Positions 51,652 through 59,687 of a DNA stretch of 64,000 nt are shown piece by piece. The translations under genes were made by a program, and so were the position numbers. The notes below the pieces were generated by a model. It was not told the origin of the DNA. It searched no databases and saw only the letters and a program-made list of their open reading frames with translations. The stretch is from Leucobacter sp. Psy1. GTDB taxonomy: Bacteria > Actinomycetota > Actinomycetes > Actinomycetales > Microbacteriaceae. Every line of letters begins with the position of its first letter. The first letter of the stretch is position 1. Location of the stretch: assembly GCF_020096995.1 (NCBI RefSeq), contig NZ_CP083692.1, positions 3,038,001-3,102,000 on the forward strand, written 5' to 3'.

Positions 51652-52512
51652 TCAGTAGCGGTCGACTGCCGGGGGTTCCGGCGTGCTCAGAACGGCGCCG
51701 GCCGTGTTCTCCCATGCCTCAGCCCAGCGGCCGTCCTCGTAGGAGGCCTCCAGCGTGTCGTTGATGAAGTTGCGGAACTCGGTGTCATCGAGCGCCAGTC
51801 CGATGCCGTAGGGCTCGGAGGTGAACGGGTTCTCGATGACCTCGAACTCGCCCTCGTTCTGGTCGGCGAGGCCCGCGAGGATCACGTTGTCGGTCGAGAC
51901 CGCAACGACCTCGCCCGAGCGCAGCGGCTCGAGGCAGTTCGAGTAGGTGTCCGTCTCGAGCACCTCGACGCCCTCGGCGCGGAGGTTGTCCGCCGAGGTC
52001 GAACCGGTCGCCGAGCAGACCTTCTCGCCCTTGACGTCTTCGATGCCCTCGATGCCGTCGGGGTTACCCTCGAGCACGAGCAGATCCTGCCCCGCCTCGT
52101 AGTAGGGGCCGGCGAACGAGACAACTTCCTTGCGCTCGTCGTTGATCGTGTACGTCGCGATGACGATGTCGACCTGGCCGTTCTCGATGAACGGCTCCCG
52201 GTTGGCTGACACCGTCTCGACCCAGTCGATGTTCCCGGCCTCGATGCCGAGATCCGCTGCGATGATCTTGCCGATCTCGACGTCGAAGCCCTCGGGCTCC
52301 CCGCTCGGGCCCATCAGGCCGAACAGCGGCTGGTCGAACTTCGTGCCGATCGTGATGGAACCGGCCTCGTTGAGGCTGGCCATCGTCGTGCCCGCCTCGA
52401 ACTCGGCGTCCTCGGCCGGTGCCGGATCCTCACCGCCGCCTCCGCCTGCGCAGCCCGCGAGCGTGAGGGCCCCGGCCGCAGCGAACACTGCTGCGTACTT
52501 GTGGATTCGCAT
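51652..52512 (-). CDS. Amino-acid ABC transporter substrate-binding lipoprotein (GluB-like)
   Basis: The 286-residue SBP_bac_3 protein has a lipoprotein signal (AAAGALTLAGCAGG) and the family motifs GTKFDQPLFGLM, GFDVEIGKIIAADLGI, and QVDIVIATYTINDERKEVVSFAGPYY. Family resemblance is to glutamate/polar amino-acid binders. ATG 52512 has AAGG upstream; the frame further upstream lies antisense within the ATPase gene. Confidence 0.88.
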   Translation of the reverse strand: MRIHKYAAVFAAAGALTLAGCAGGGGGEDPAPAEDAEFEAGTTMASLNEAGSITIGTKFDQPLFGLMGPSGEPEGFDVEIGKIIAADLGIEAGNIDWVETVSANREPFIENGQVDIVIATYTINDERKEVVSFAGPYYEAGQDLLVLEGNPDGIEGIEDVKGEKVCSATGSTSADNLRAEGVEVLETDTYSNCLEPLRSGEVVAVSTDNVILAGLADQNEGEFEVIENPFTSEPYGIGLALDDTEFRNFINDTLEASYEDGRWAEAWENTAGAVLSTPEPPAVDRY

Positions 52513-52568
52513 GGGTCCTTGCCTTTCTCTGGTGTTCCGGCGAGGCCGGATGGTCGGTCTGGAGTCGG

Positions 52569-53345
52569 TCAGTGACCGAGGATCTTCGACAGGAAGTCCT
52601 TCGCCCGAGACGTCTGGGGGTCGGTGAAGAACTGCTCGGGAGTCGCCTCCTCGACGATCTGGCCGTCGGCCATGAAGAGAATGCGGTCGGCCGCCCGCCG
52701 GGCGAAGCCCATCTCGTGCGTCACGGCGACCATGGTCATGCCCTCGTTGGCGAGGCCGATCATCACATCGAGCACCTCGTTGATCATCTCGGGATCGAGA
52801 GCCGAGGTGGGTTCGTCGAGCAGGATCAACTTCGGGTCCATCGCGAGCGAACGCGCGATCGCGGCGCGCTGCTGCTGCCCACCGGAGAGCTGCGAGGGGA
52901 ACTTCTTCGCCTGGTTCGCGATGCCGACGCGGTCGAGCAACCGCATCGCCTTCTCCTCGGCGTCCTTCTTGCTGAGTCCGCGTACCTTCATCGGGCCGAG
53001 CGTCACGTTCTCGAGGATCGTCTTGTGGGCGAAGAGATTGAACTGCTGGAACACCATGCCGACGTCGGCGCGGAGCGTGGCCAGCGCCTTCCCCTCCTCG
53101 GGGAGCGGCTTCTCGTCGATCGTGATGGTGCCCGAGTCGATCGTCTCGAGGCGGTTGATCGCGCGGCACAGCGTCGATTTGCCCGAACCGGACGGTCCGA
53201 GCACCACGACGACCTCGCCGCGAGCCACGCTCGTGTTGATGTTGTTCAGCACGTGCAGGTCGCCGTAGTGCTTGTTCACCTCGTCGATCACCACGAGGGG
53301 CTCCCGGTTGTCGCGGGGTACCCGCACCACTGTCGTCTCTGCCAT
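52569..53345 (-). CDS. Amino-acid ABC transporter ATP-binding protein (GluA-like)
   Basis: The 258-residue ATPase has Walker A GPSGSGKST, Q-loop FQQFNLFAH, signature LSGGQQQR, Walker B LILLDEPTSALDPE and H-switch VTHEMG. It is the first gene of the PAAT operon (ATPase, binding protein, two permeases, PLP enzyme). The divergent spacer to the Zur gene (about 115 nt) holds no clear motif. Confidence 0.92.
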   Translation of the reverse strand: MAETTVVRVPRDNREPLVVIDEVNKHYGDLHVLNNINTSVARGEVVVVLGPSGSGKSTLCRAINRLETIDSGTITIDEKPLPEEGKALATLRADVGMVFQQFNLFAHKTILENVTLGPMKVRGLSKKDAEEKAMRLLDRVGIANQAKKFPSQLSGGQQQRAAIARSLAMDPKLILLDEPTSALDPEMINEVLDVMIGLANEGMTMVAVTHEMGFARRAADRILFMADGQIVEEATPEQFFTDPQTSRAKDFLSKILGH

Positions 53346-53460
53346 GAGCAGAATCCTATTGCTGAGAGCCGCCTGTGTGGAACTCCGCGACGAAGTCGTT
53401 ACCTGCCCGTCATCATCCGGACTCGTGGCACCGAGGTCGTCTCATTCCTGTGGACGGGTG

Positions 53461-53874
53461 TCAGGAATCCGCGGCCGCCTGCAGACGCTGGCATCGTTCG
53501 CAGACGCCGAAGAGGTCGACCACGTGCTCGATCTCGGCGAAACCCTGCTCAGCAGCGACCCTCTGCGTCCACTCCTCCACGGCCTCGGCCTGCAGCTCGC
53601 GAGTGTCACCGCAGCGCCGGCAGATGAGGTGGTGGTGGTGGCCCTCCATGACGCAAGAGCGGAACAGGTTCTCGCCCTCGGGCGACTGCAGGGAGTCTGC
53701 CTCTCCCGATTCGCTGAGTCCGCTGAGCGCCCGATAGACGGTCGCGAGACCGATCGTGGTCCCGTGGTCGCGCAGGGTCTGGTGCAGCTGCTGGGCGCTC
53801 ACGAACCCGCGTGCCTCGGCGAGCGCCGCGCGCACCGCCTCGCGCTGCCACGTGTTCCGCTGCGGTGCGCTCAT
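53461..53874 (-). CDS. zur: Fur family transcriptional regulator, Zur-like
   Basis: The 137-residue protein has the Fur winged helix (VYRALSGLSESGEADSL), the HHHHLICRRCG metal/structural site and a second Cys pair (CERCQRL). ATG 53874 overlaps the stop of the permease gene (ATGA), making it the last gene of a zinc-uptake operon. In this position it is expected to repress the operon when zinc is sufficient. Confidence 0.88.
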   Translation of the reverse strand: MSAPQRNTWQREAVRAALAEARGFVSAQQLHQTLRDHGTTIGLATVYRALSGLSESGEADSLQSPEGENLFRSCVMEGHHHHLICRRCGDTRELQAEAVEEWTQRVAAEQGFAEIEHVVDLFGVCERCQRLQAAADS

Positions 53875-54731
53875 CCTGCTCGAACCTCCGTCGTCGCCCG
53901 ACGCGGCGCGGGCCCATCGCCCCGCCGTCTCGCGAGCACAGTACCACCGTAGCGAAGCGCGCGCACGGCGAGCGCGAGGAGGAAGACGAGGGTGACGGCG
54001 AGGCCGACAGATCCACCCGCTGCGATATCGAACGCGCGGGATGCCCACAGGCCGATGACGCCCGATGCGACACCGAGCACCGCGGCGATCGGGGGGATCC
54101 ACCCGACGCTCGGCGCGACCGCTCGGGCGGCCGCCGCAGGGCCGATGAGGATCGCGACGCCGAGGATCGCGCCCACCGCCGGCATGGCCACCACCACGGA
54201 GGCCGCGATCACGGCGGTCACGACGAGCTCGACGGGCCACTCGCGGAATCCGCTGGCCCGGAAGCCTACGGCGTCGAAGGTGTGGAGCAGGATTCGCCGC
54301 CACCACAGGGTGCAGAGGATCAACCCGCAGACGAGCACCGCCCCCGTCGCGGCCACATCCGCCGTGGAGACGCCGAGCGGCGAGCCCACGAGCAGTGCCT
54401 CGACGGGCACGCCGATCCCCGCGTGGATGCTGGAGAGCAGTGTTCCGAGCGCGAACCCGAACGCGAGCACGATGCCGCTCGCCACCTGTCTCCCCTGGCC
54501 GGGCACCCGCGAGAGCAGCGTCATGAGCGCCACGAGCACCCCCGCGAAGAGCGCCTGCCCGAGCAGCAGGTTCCAGCCGAGTACAGCGAAGACGACGCCA
54601 CCCGGGAACGTCGCGTGGCTCAGCGCCACCGCGAAGAAAGAGCGTCGCCGCAGCACGATCAGCGTGCCGGCGAGGCCCGAAAGCAGCCCGAGCAGCGCGA
54701 TCTCGAGCGTGGCGAGCGCGAAGTAGCTCAT
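53871..54731 (-). CDS. Metal ABC transporter permease (ZnuB/TroC-like)
   Basis: The 286-residue permease has about eight helices and the ABC-3 family motifs RRRSFFAVALSHATFPG near the start and GAILGVAILIGPAAAARA in the middle. With its paralogue at 54728 it forms the membrane channel. ATGA overlaps bind it to both neighbours. Confidence 0.88.
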   Translation of the reverse strand: MSYFALATLEIALLGLLSGLAGTLIVLRRRSFFAVALSHATFPGGVVFAVLGWNLLLGQALFAGVLVALMTLLSRVPGQGRQVASGIVLAFGFALGTLLSSIHAGIGVPVEALLVGSPLGVSTADVAATGAVLVCGLILCTLWWRRILLHTFDAVGFRASGFREWPVELVVTAVIAASVVVAMPAVGAILGVAILIGPAAAARAVAPSVGWIPPIAAVLGVASGVIGLWASRAFDIAAGGSVGLAVTLVFLLALAVRALRYGGTVLARRRGDGPAPRRATTEVRAG

Positions 54732-55600
54732 GCGCGCTCACCCGCTCTGACCCCCGCGATCTTTCCGCGCACCAGGCCGGCGACCACGGCCACACCGTAG
54801 AGCGCCACGAGCACAAGCACGATGATCGCCCCGGGCGACACAGCGACTCCAGCAACCACTGACCAGTCGAAGGCGAGCCACAAGCCGGTCGCACCGGCGA
54901 CGAGCGGGACCCCGATCGCGATCGGCACGAGCAGGGCGAACCGGCGTGAGACGAGCCTCGCCGTCGCCATCGGCACCGTGAGCAGAGCGATCACCATCAG
55001 GACGCCGAGCGCCTGCACGCCGGCGACGACGAGCAGCGCGACCGCAGCGCCGAGCCACAAATCCGTCGCCAGAGGACGGTTGCCGGCGGCGGCGAACCCC
55101 TCAGGGTCGAACGCGCGGAAGAGCTGAGCCCGCCAGGTGAGCGCGATGATCACGAGCGCCAGGGCGGCCACCGCCACGATCTGCCACAGTTGCGTCGACG
55201 TGACCGTCAGCAATCGGCCGAACAGCAACTCCTGTAGCTGGGAGACGTACCCGTCCTGCCGCGACACGATCACGACGCCGAGGCTGAACATGCCGGTGAG
55301 CACGACCGCGATCGCGGCGTCCGAACTCACGCCGCCGCGCCACTCGAGCACCGTGAACAGCAGTGCCGCGAGCAGCGCTGCGACCACCGCGCCCGGCAGC
55401 ACCCCGGCGACGCCGCCGAGCGCTGACCCGACCACGAGTCCTGGGAAGACGGCGTGCACAAGACCGTCGCTCACGAACTCGAGTTCGCGAAAGCTGATGC
55501 AGAGACCGACCACGCCCGCCGCAACGGCGAGCACCGCCACCGTGATGAGCGCGCGGCTCATGAACGGCAGTGCGAAGATCTCGAGGAGCGAGGCGTCCAC
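54728..55600 (-). CDS. Metal ABC transporter permease (second)
   Basis: The 290-residue ABC-3 permease has FRELEFVSDGLVHAVFPGLVVG and GVLMVIALLTVPMATARL. GTG start at 55600, two bases after the ATPase stop. Members of this family transport Zn or Mn; the Zur gene in the same operon favours Zn. Confidence 0.87.
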   Translation of the reverse strand: MDASLLEIFALPFMSRALITVAVLAVAAGVVGLCISFRELEFVSDGLVHAVFPGLVVGSALGGVAGVLPGAVVAALLAALLFTVLEWRGGVSSDAAIAVVLTGMFSLGVVIVSRQDGYVSQLQELLFGRLLTVTSTQLWQIVAVAALALVIIALTWRAQLFRAFDPEGFAAAGNRPLATDLWLGAAVALLVVAGVQALGVLMVIALLTVPMATARLVSRRFALLVPIAIGVPLVAGATGLWLAFDWSVVAGVAVSPGAIIVLVLVALYGVAVVAGLVRGKIAGVRAGERA

Positions 55601-55602
55601 GC

Positions 55603-56400
55603 CTACTCGAGTTCCCGTGATGTCGTGACCGTGTGATGGTCGAGCTCGACGGTCGTGTCCTGGAACGCGTGCGCCACCGCCTCCAGCGTGAGCGCCTCAT
55701 CGAGGGATCCGAACGCCGCCGGGTGGCCGGGCTGGTTCGGCGTGTGGCCGCTCGCGAGCAGCAGAACGTGGGTGCACGCGCGCTTGGCGATCTCGAGGTC
55801 GTGGGTCGACACGATGATCGTGCGCCCCTCGTCACGCAGCTCGTTCACGAGCGCCAGCAGCACCTCGCGGTTCTCGCGATCGAGGCCGTTGAACGGCTCG
55901 TCCAGGAGGAGCAGCCGAGGGTCGGCGACGAGCGCGCGCGCGAGAATGCCGCGCTGCTGCTGTCCGCCCGAGAGCTCCCCGAAGCGGCGCGCCGCGAACT
56001 CGGCGAGCCCCACACGTTCGAGCGCCTGCTCCACAGCACGCCGGCCGGCCGCCCCGACGGGTCGCACTGGGCCGAGTGAACGGTACAGCCCCATGGTCAC
56101 GACCTGGCGCAGCGTGATGGGCAGCGTCGTGTCGCGACCGTCGGCCTGCGGCAGCGATCCGACCCATCGCCTCGCCTGCCGCGGCGAGGTACCGAGCACC
56201 TCGACTGCTCCGCCCGTGAGCTCGGCGAGGCCGAGAATGCCGCGGAGCAGCGTCGACTTGCCCGATCCATTCGGGCCGATCAGCGCCACCGCGCTTCCGG
56301 CGGGCAGATCTCCCGTCAGATGCTCGACTCTGGTGACCCCCTGGTAGCCGAACGCGGCATCGTGGAGCGCGAGGGCTGGGGCGGCTGGCATAGCCGCCAT
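55603..56400 (-). CDS. Metal ABC transporter ATP-binding protein (ZnuC-like)
   Basis: The protein (265 residues from ATG 56400; ATG 56391 is possible) has Walker A IGPNGSGKST, signature LSGGQQQRG, Walker B LLLLDEPFNGLD and HDLEIAKR. A His pair near the C-terminus (LDHHTV) is odd but may be incidental. It starts one base after the binding-protein stop. Confidence 0.9.
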   Translation of the reverse strand: MAAMPAAPALALHDAAFGYQGVTRVEHLTGDLPAGSAVALIGPNGSGKSTLLRGILGLAELTGGAVEVLGTSPRQARRWVGSLPQADGRDTTLPITLRQVVTMGLYRSLGPVRPVGAAGRRAVEQALERVGLAEFAARRFGELSGGQQQRGILARALVADPRLLLLDEPFNGLDRENREVLLALVNELRDEGRTIIVSTHDLEIAKRACTHVLLLASGHTPNQPGHPAAFGSLDEALTLEAVAHAFQDTTVELDHHTVTTSRELE

Positions 56401-56401
56401 T

Positions 56402-57574
56402 CTACGACTCGAGGTCCGCCGGAACCTCGTCCGGCGTGACACCCCACGCGTCGAGCATCAGCTTCGTGTTGTGCACGGTCGCACCGATATACGTCGCCGC
56501 GTCGGTGTCCTCGGCGCCCAGGGAGTCGGCGTAGATCGCATCGCTGTCGACGACCTCGACGCCCGCCTCCTGCGCGATGGTCTCGGCGAGCTTCGGGTTC
56601 ATCGACGACTCGACGAAGACGGCCTTCACCCCGCGCTCCTGGATCTCGTGGACCAGCGCATCGATCTCCGCGGCACTCGGCTCGGCGTTGTCCTCGAACG
56701 ACGGCAGGATCGACCCAGCGAACGCGATGTCGTAGTCGTGCAGGTAGTAGCGGAGCGAGTCGTGCCCGCTGACCATGATGCGATCCGCCTCGGGGACCTT
56801 CGCCATCTCCTGCGCGACCCACGCGTCGAGCTCATCGAGCTTCGCGGTGTACGCATCACCCCGAGAGGTGTAGTCGTCGGCGTGATCGGGATCCGCCTCG
56901 ACGAGTCCGTCCATCACCTCGGTCGCCATGCCCTTCGCGTACTCGGGCGAGGTCCACAGGTGCGGGTTGACCGGGCCGTGGTCGTGATCGTGCTCGTCAC
57001 CCTCATCCGCGTGATCATGCCCGTCCTCACCCTCCTCGGCGTGGTCGTGATCATGACCGTGGTCGTCGCCCTCCTCGGCATGGTCGTGGGACTCGCCGGC
57101 TTCATGCTCGGCTTCGGTCGTGATCTTCTCGGCTTCGGCGAGGTCGACGCCCTGACTCGCATCGACGATGGTCCCGTCGAAGCCGGAGGCCTCGACCGCG
57201 TCATCGACGAACGTTTCGAGCCCCGCACCGTTCACGATGAGCACGTCCGCTTGCCCCAGAGCGAGCAGGTCATCGGGCGACGGATCGTAGTGGTGTGCCG
57301 AACCGCCCGCCGGCAGCAGGCCGGTCAGCGCGATGTCGTCTCCGCCGATCTCCTGCGCGAAGTCGGTGAGCTGCGTCGTCGTGGTCACCACCCGGAGCCC
57401 GTCCCCCGTCTCGTCGCCGCTCGAGCCCGTCGAGGCGCACCCCGCCAGCCCGAGCGCCGCGGCGAGCGCGACGGCTGAGCCGGTGACGATGCGCCCGCGG
57501 CCGGTGCGGCCGGAGGCGGAAGGAGCGGTGAGCGAGGAGTGCGCGCTGCGCAGCGCGTCAGAGAAGTGCGACAT
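56402..57574 (-). CDS. Zinc ABC transporter substrate-binding lipoprotein (ZnuA/AdcA-like)
   Basis: The 390-residue cluster A-I protein has a lipoprotein signal (LAAALGLAGCAST), His ligand in AGGSAHHYDPSPDD, a long His/Asp/Glu loop (residues about 155-205) typical of zinc rather than manganese binders, NPHLWTSPEY, SGHDSLRYYLHDY, and FVESSMNPKLAETIA. The 56-residue N-terminal extension before the lipobox is longer than usual, so a later start such as GTG within RGRIVTGS is possible. It is first in the zinc operon, behind a Zur-type box. Confidence 0.9.
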   Translation of the reverse strand: MSHFSDALRSAHSSLTAPSASGRTGRGRIVTGSAVALAAALGLAGCASTGSSGDETGDGLRVVTTTTQLTDFAQEIGGDDIALTGLLPAGGSAHHYDPSPDDLLALGQADVLIVNGAGLETFVDDAVEASGFDGTIVDASQGVDLAEAEKITTEAEHEAGESHDHAEEGDDHGHDHDHAEEGEDGHDHADEGDEHDHDHGPVNPHLWTSPEYAKGMATEVMDGLVEADPDHADDYTSRGDAYTAKLDELDAWVAQEMAKVPEADRIMVSGHDSLRYYLHDYDIAFAGSILPSFEDNAEPSAAEIDALVHEIQERGVKAVFVESSMNPKLAETIAQEAGVEVVDSDAIYADSLGAEDTDAATYIGATVHNTKLMLDAWGVTPDEVPADLES

Positions 57575-57613
57575 GGAGCTCTTTCTACGAGGAACTTGAC
57601 CACTCTAATGCTG

Positions 57614-57629
57614 ATGAGAATCGTTCGCA
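57614..57629. promoter_or_regulatory. Putative Zur box before the zinc operon
   Basis: ATGAGAATCGTTCGCA resembles the actinobacterial Zur consensus TGAAAATGATTTTCA (11 of 15 positions) and lies 40 nt upstream of the binding-protein gene. The regulator is encoded at the end of the same operon. Confidence 0.5.
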
Positions 57630-57723
57630 AGAACTCGAGTGTGCTCGCGATCTCAAAATCCCGGTATGCCTCATGAATGATACACTTCGTTCTGGTAATT
57701 ACTGTTTCGTGATCGGTGGATCT

Positions 57724-58413
57724 ATGTCACGGTCGAGGTCGCCTCACCCGCGCTCGGCCGACCCTGCGCCGAACAGGGTCCTGGTCGTCGATCACGACCC
57801 CTGGGCCTCGCGTGCGATCACTGCGGCACTAGCGGGGAGTTCATCTCTCACTCTGCTCCCTCCGGCGCACACGGGCGCCGATGCCCTCGAGACCCTGATC
57901 TCTGCTCGCCCGAATGCCGTCGTCATGGCTCTCAATATCCCCGGACCGGTCTCGGCGATCGAGCTGATCTCGGAGATGCTTCGGTATTACTCGAGCGCCA
58001 CCATCCTCGTCCTGACGACCACTGAGCTCGGGGAACGCGTCGCGGGAGCACTGCGCGCAGGGGCGGCCGCAGTAGTCCACAAGTCGGTGGCCGAACACAC
58101 ACTCCGTCAGATCGTGCTCCTTGCCGCCTCGGGACGCACGTCGGAGATCTCACGCATCGACACGGAGGCTGTGCTGGTGCGTGGGGATTCGCGGCTGCGT
58201 GAGTATCGCTCCGCGGTATCGGTCTCGCCTCGTGAGCGTGAGATCCTCACCCGCATCTGCCAGGGTCACACTGACGAGCGCATCGCCGCCATGACCGGAC
58301 TGTCCGTGTGGACCGTGAAGTCCCACGCCTACAATCTCCGCGCGAAGTTCCAGGCCAAAAACCGATCTCAGCTGATCCTGCGCGCGATCGAGCAACGCCT
58401 CTTCGTCGCCTGA
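57724..58413 (+). CDS. Orphan NarL/LuxR-type response regulator with atypical receiver
   Basis: The 229-residue protein has a receiver-like domain (RVLVVDHDPWASRAI, LVLTTTELGERV, GAAAVVHKSV) and a LuxR HTH (VSPREREILTRICQGHTDERIAAMTGLSVWTVKSHAYNLRAKF overall). The acidic pocket and Lys are present, but the phospho-acceptor position in AVVMALNIPG is Ala, so control by a histidine kinase is unlikely. No kinase gene is adjacent. ATG 57724 with GGTGG upstream is preferred to ATG 57673. Confidence 0.8.
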   Translation: MSRSRSPHPRSADPAPNRVLVVDHDPWASRAITAALAGSSSLTLLPPAHTGADALETLISARPNAVVMALNIPGPVSAIELISEMLRYYSSATILVLTTTELGERVAGALRAGAAAVVHKSVAEHTLRQIVLLAASGRTSEISRIDTEAVLVRGDSRLREYRSAVSVSPREREILTRICQGHTDERIAAMTGLSVWTVKSHAYNLRAKFQAKNRSQLILRAIEQRLFVA

Positions 58414-58462
58414 TCACACTCGCCATGGGTGGCACCATTCCCGCGCGAAGCCGATTGCGCCC

Positions 58463-58903
58463 TCAGGAGGACTCCGCCGCAATGCTCGCCGGCGGAACCT
58501 CGACACCTCTCACGTTGCGCTCCCAGAACCTGAAGCCGACTTCCCATCCGTCAGCCAGTTCAGCAGCCAATCGTTGATGCAGGCGGAGCGCTGTCGCGTA
58601 ATGTGCCCGGAGCATCGCAATATTCGGCCAACCGGATTCCGGGTCGTAGAGCTCATCAAACGTCTCGCTCCACGCGACGATCTCTTGCTCCAGCGTTTTT
58701 GAGATCAGGCCGTCGGCATCACACAGGCCGTCGTCATCCCAGATGGGGACACCCGTCCCGTACTCACTGGACAGCCACACTCGACGACGCTGACGCACGG
58801 CAGATGCGTCCTCCCCGTTCCCCCGAGACGTGTGTCCGCTGAACGACGTCGCGAAGAAGACCTCGTCTCCGTGCGAGGATTCGTACCGACCGTGCCCGCT
58901 CAT
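58463..58903 (-). CDS. Hypothetical cytoplasmic protein, possible immunity partner
   Basis: The 146-residue acidic, Trp-rich protein includes RRRVWLSSEYGTGVPIWDDDGL and a helical FDELYDPESGWPN segment. This W-x2-SEYG-x-PIWDxDG pattern is familiar from small actinobacterial hypothetical proteins near secreted toxins, but no named family is assigned. ATG 58903 overlaps the stop of the secreted gene (ATGA), so both are made from one message, as for toxin-immunity pairs. That role is inference. Confidence 0.6.
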   Translation of the reverse strand: MSGHGRYESSHGDEVFFATSFSGHTSRGNGEDASAVRQRRRVWLSSEYGTGVPIWDDDGLCDADGLISKTLEQEIVAWSETFDELYDPESGWPNIAMLRAHYATALRLHQRLAAELADGWEVGFRFWERNVRGVEVPPASIAAESS

Positions 58904-59520
58904 TTGCACTTCCCCACGTAGGACGTAATGATCGTCTTCTGGTTTTTCGAAACGATGACGCATGTGTCCCAGGTTGTCTGTTTGACCACCTTGCCTCGCA
59001 CGATCTTCTTCTGAATCACACGTCCTCCGAAAGCAAGTTTGCTTCCCTTCTTCGCGGTAACCTTGACAGGCTTATCGAGAGTGCTCTGAGTCGCCCCAAA
59101 CATGAACTGATCCCAGTTTGACTCCCTCTGCCCTGGATGGAAATTCATCTTTTTGATCCACTGCGCTTTGTGCTTGTAGTTGATATGGCGATATCCGGAG
59201 CCGGAATCCGTCCCACAGAGCATTTTTAGTTTTCCGCTGAAACGCCCTTGCGCCTTAAATGTGAAGGATTTGATGGGGTGTCGTGGGAACTTGTACAGCA
59301 TGCAGTTGACGTGGTGATTCGGAGAAAGGCTGAACTGCACTGCACCTCTCCCCGGACCTGTCTGTTCCGGCTCTTCATTCAACCAAGATGTCGAACGCCC
59401 TGAAATATCGCCAGCATCTGCGCGGCTCGCAGCGAACGCACTCGCTTGTCCGGCCAACGTGAGCGTCACTGCTGCTACAAGCGCAGCAAGCACCCTGACA
59501 GCCCCATTCGAAATCGACAC
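58900..59520 (-). CDS. Secreted basic protein, candidate toxin
   Basis: The 206-residue product has a clear Sec signal (VRVLAALVAAVTLTLAGQASAFAAS). The mature C-terminal part is strongly basic with four Cys and the run GSGYRHINYKHKAQWIKK, which resembles secreted nuclease/RNase-type effectors in composition; no family is recognised. Codon use is poorer in G/C than neighbouring genes, suggesting transfer. It is translationally coupled to the acidic cytoplasmic protein at 58463. Confidence 0.65.
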   Translation of the reverse strand: MSISNGAVRVLAALVAAVTLTLAGQASAFAASRADAGDISGRSTSWLNEEPEQTGPGRGAVQFSLSPNHHVNCMLYKFPRHPIKSFTFKAQGRFSGKLKMLCGTDSGSGYRHINYKHKAQWIKKMNFHPGQRESNWDQFMFGATQSTLDKPVKVTAKKGSKLAFGGRVIQKKIVRGKVVKQTTWDTCVIVSKNQKTIITSYVGKCK

Positions 59521-59687
59521 GGATCTCTTCCTCTCAGCACGCGGAGACCTTCATGAATCCCCGATGCCTGAAAGGTAATGGCACAGCACCGGCCTCCACA
59601 TCGCTCACTTCAGGTAATCTTTCGTCGCAATTTCGGGGCCTACCGGGGCCCGCTGCCGAGGCGGGACAGCGCCGATAGGCTGAGCAG

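Noticed and set aside
56990..57110. Short repeated GTGATC/CATGGTCG-like words resembling a repeat array
   Set aside because: They encode the His/Asp/Glu-rich zinc loop of the binding protein; no regular spacers, so not a CRISPR array.
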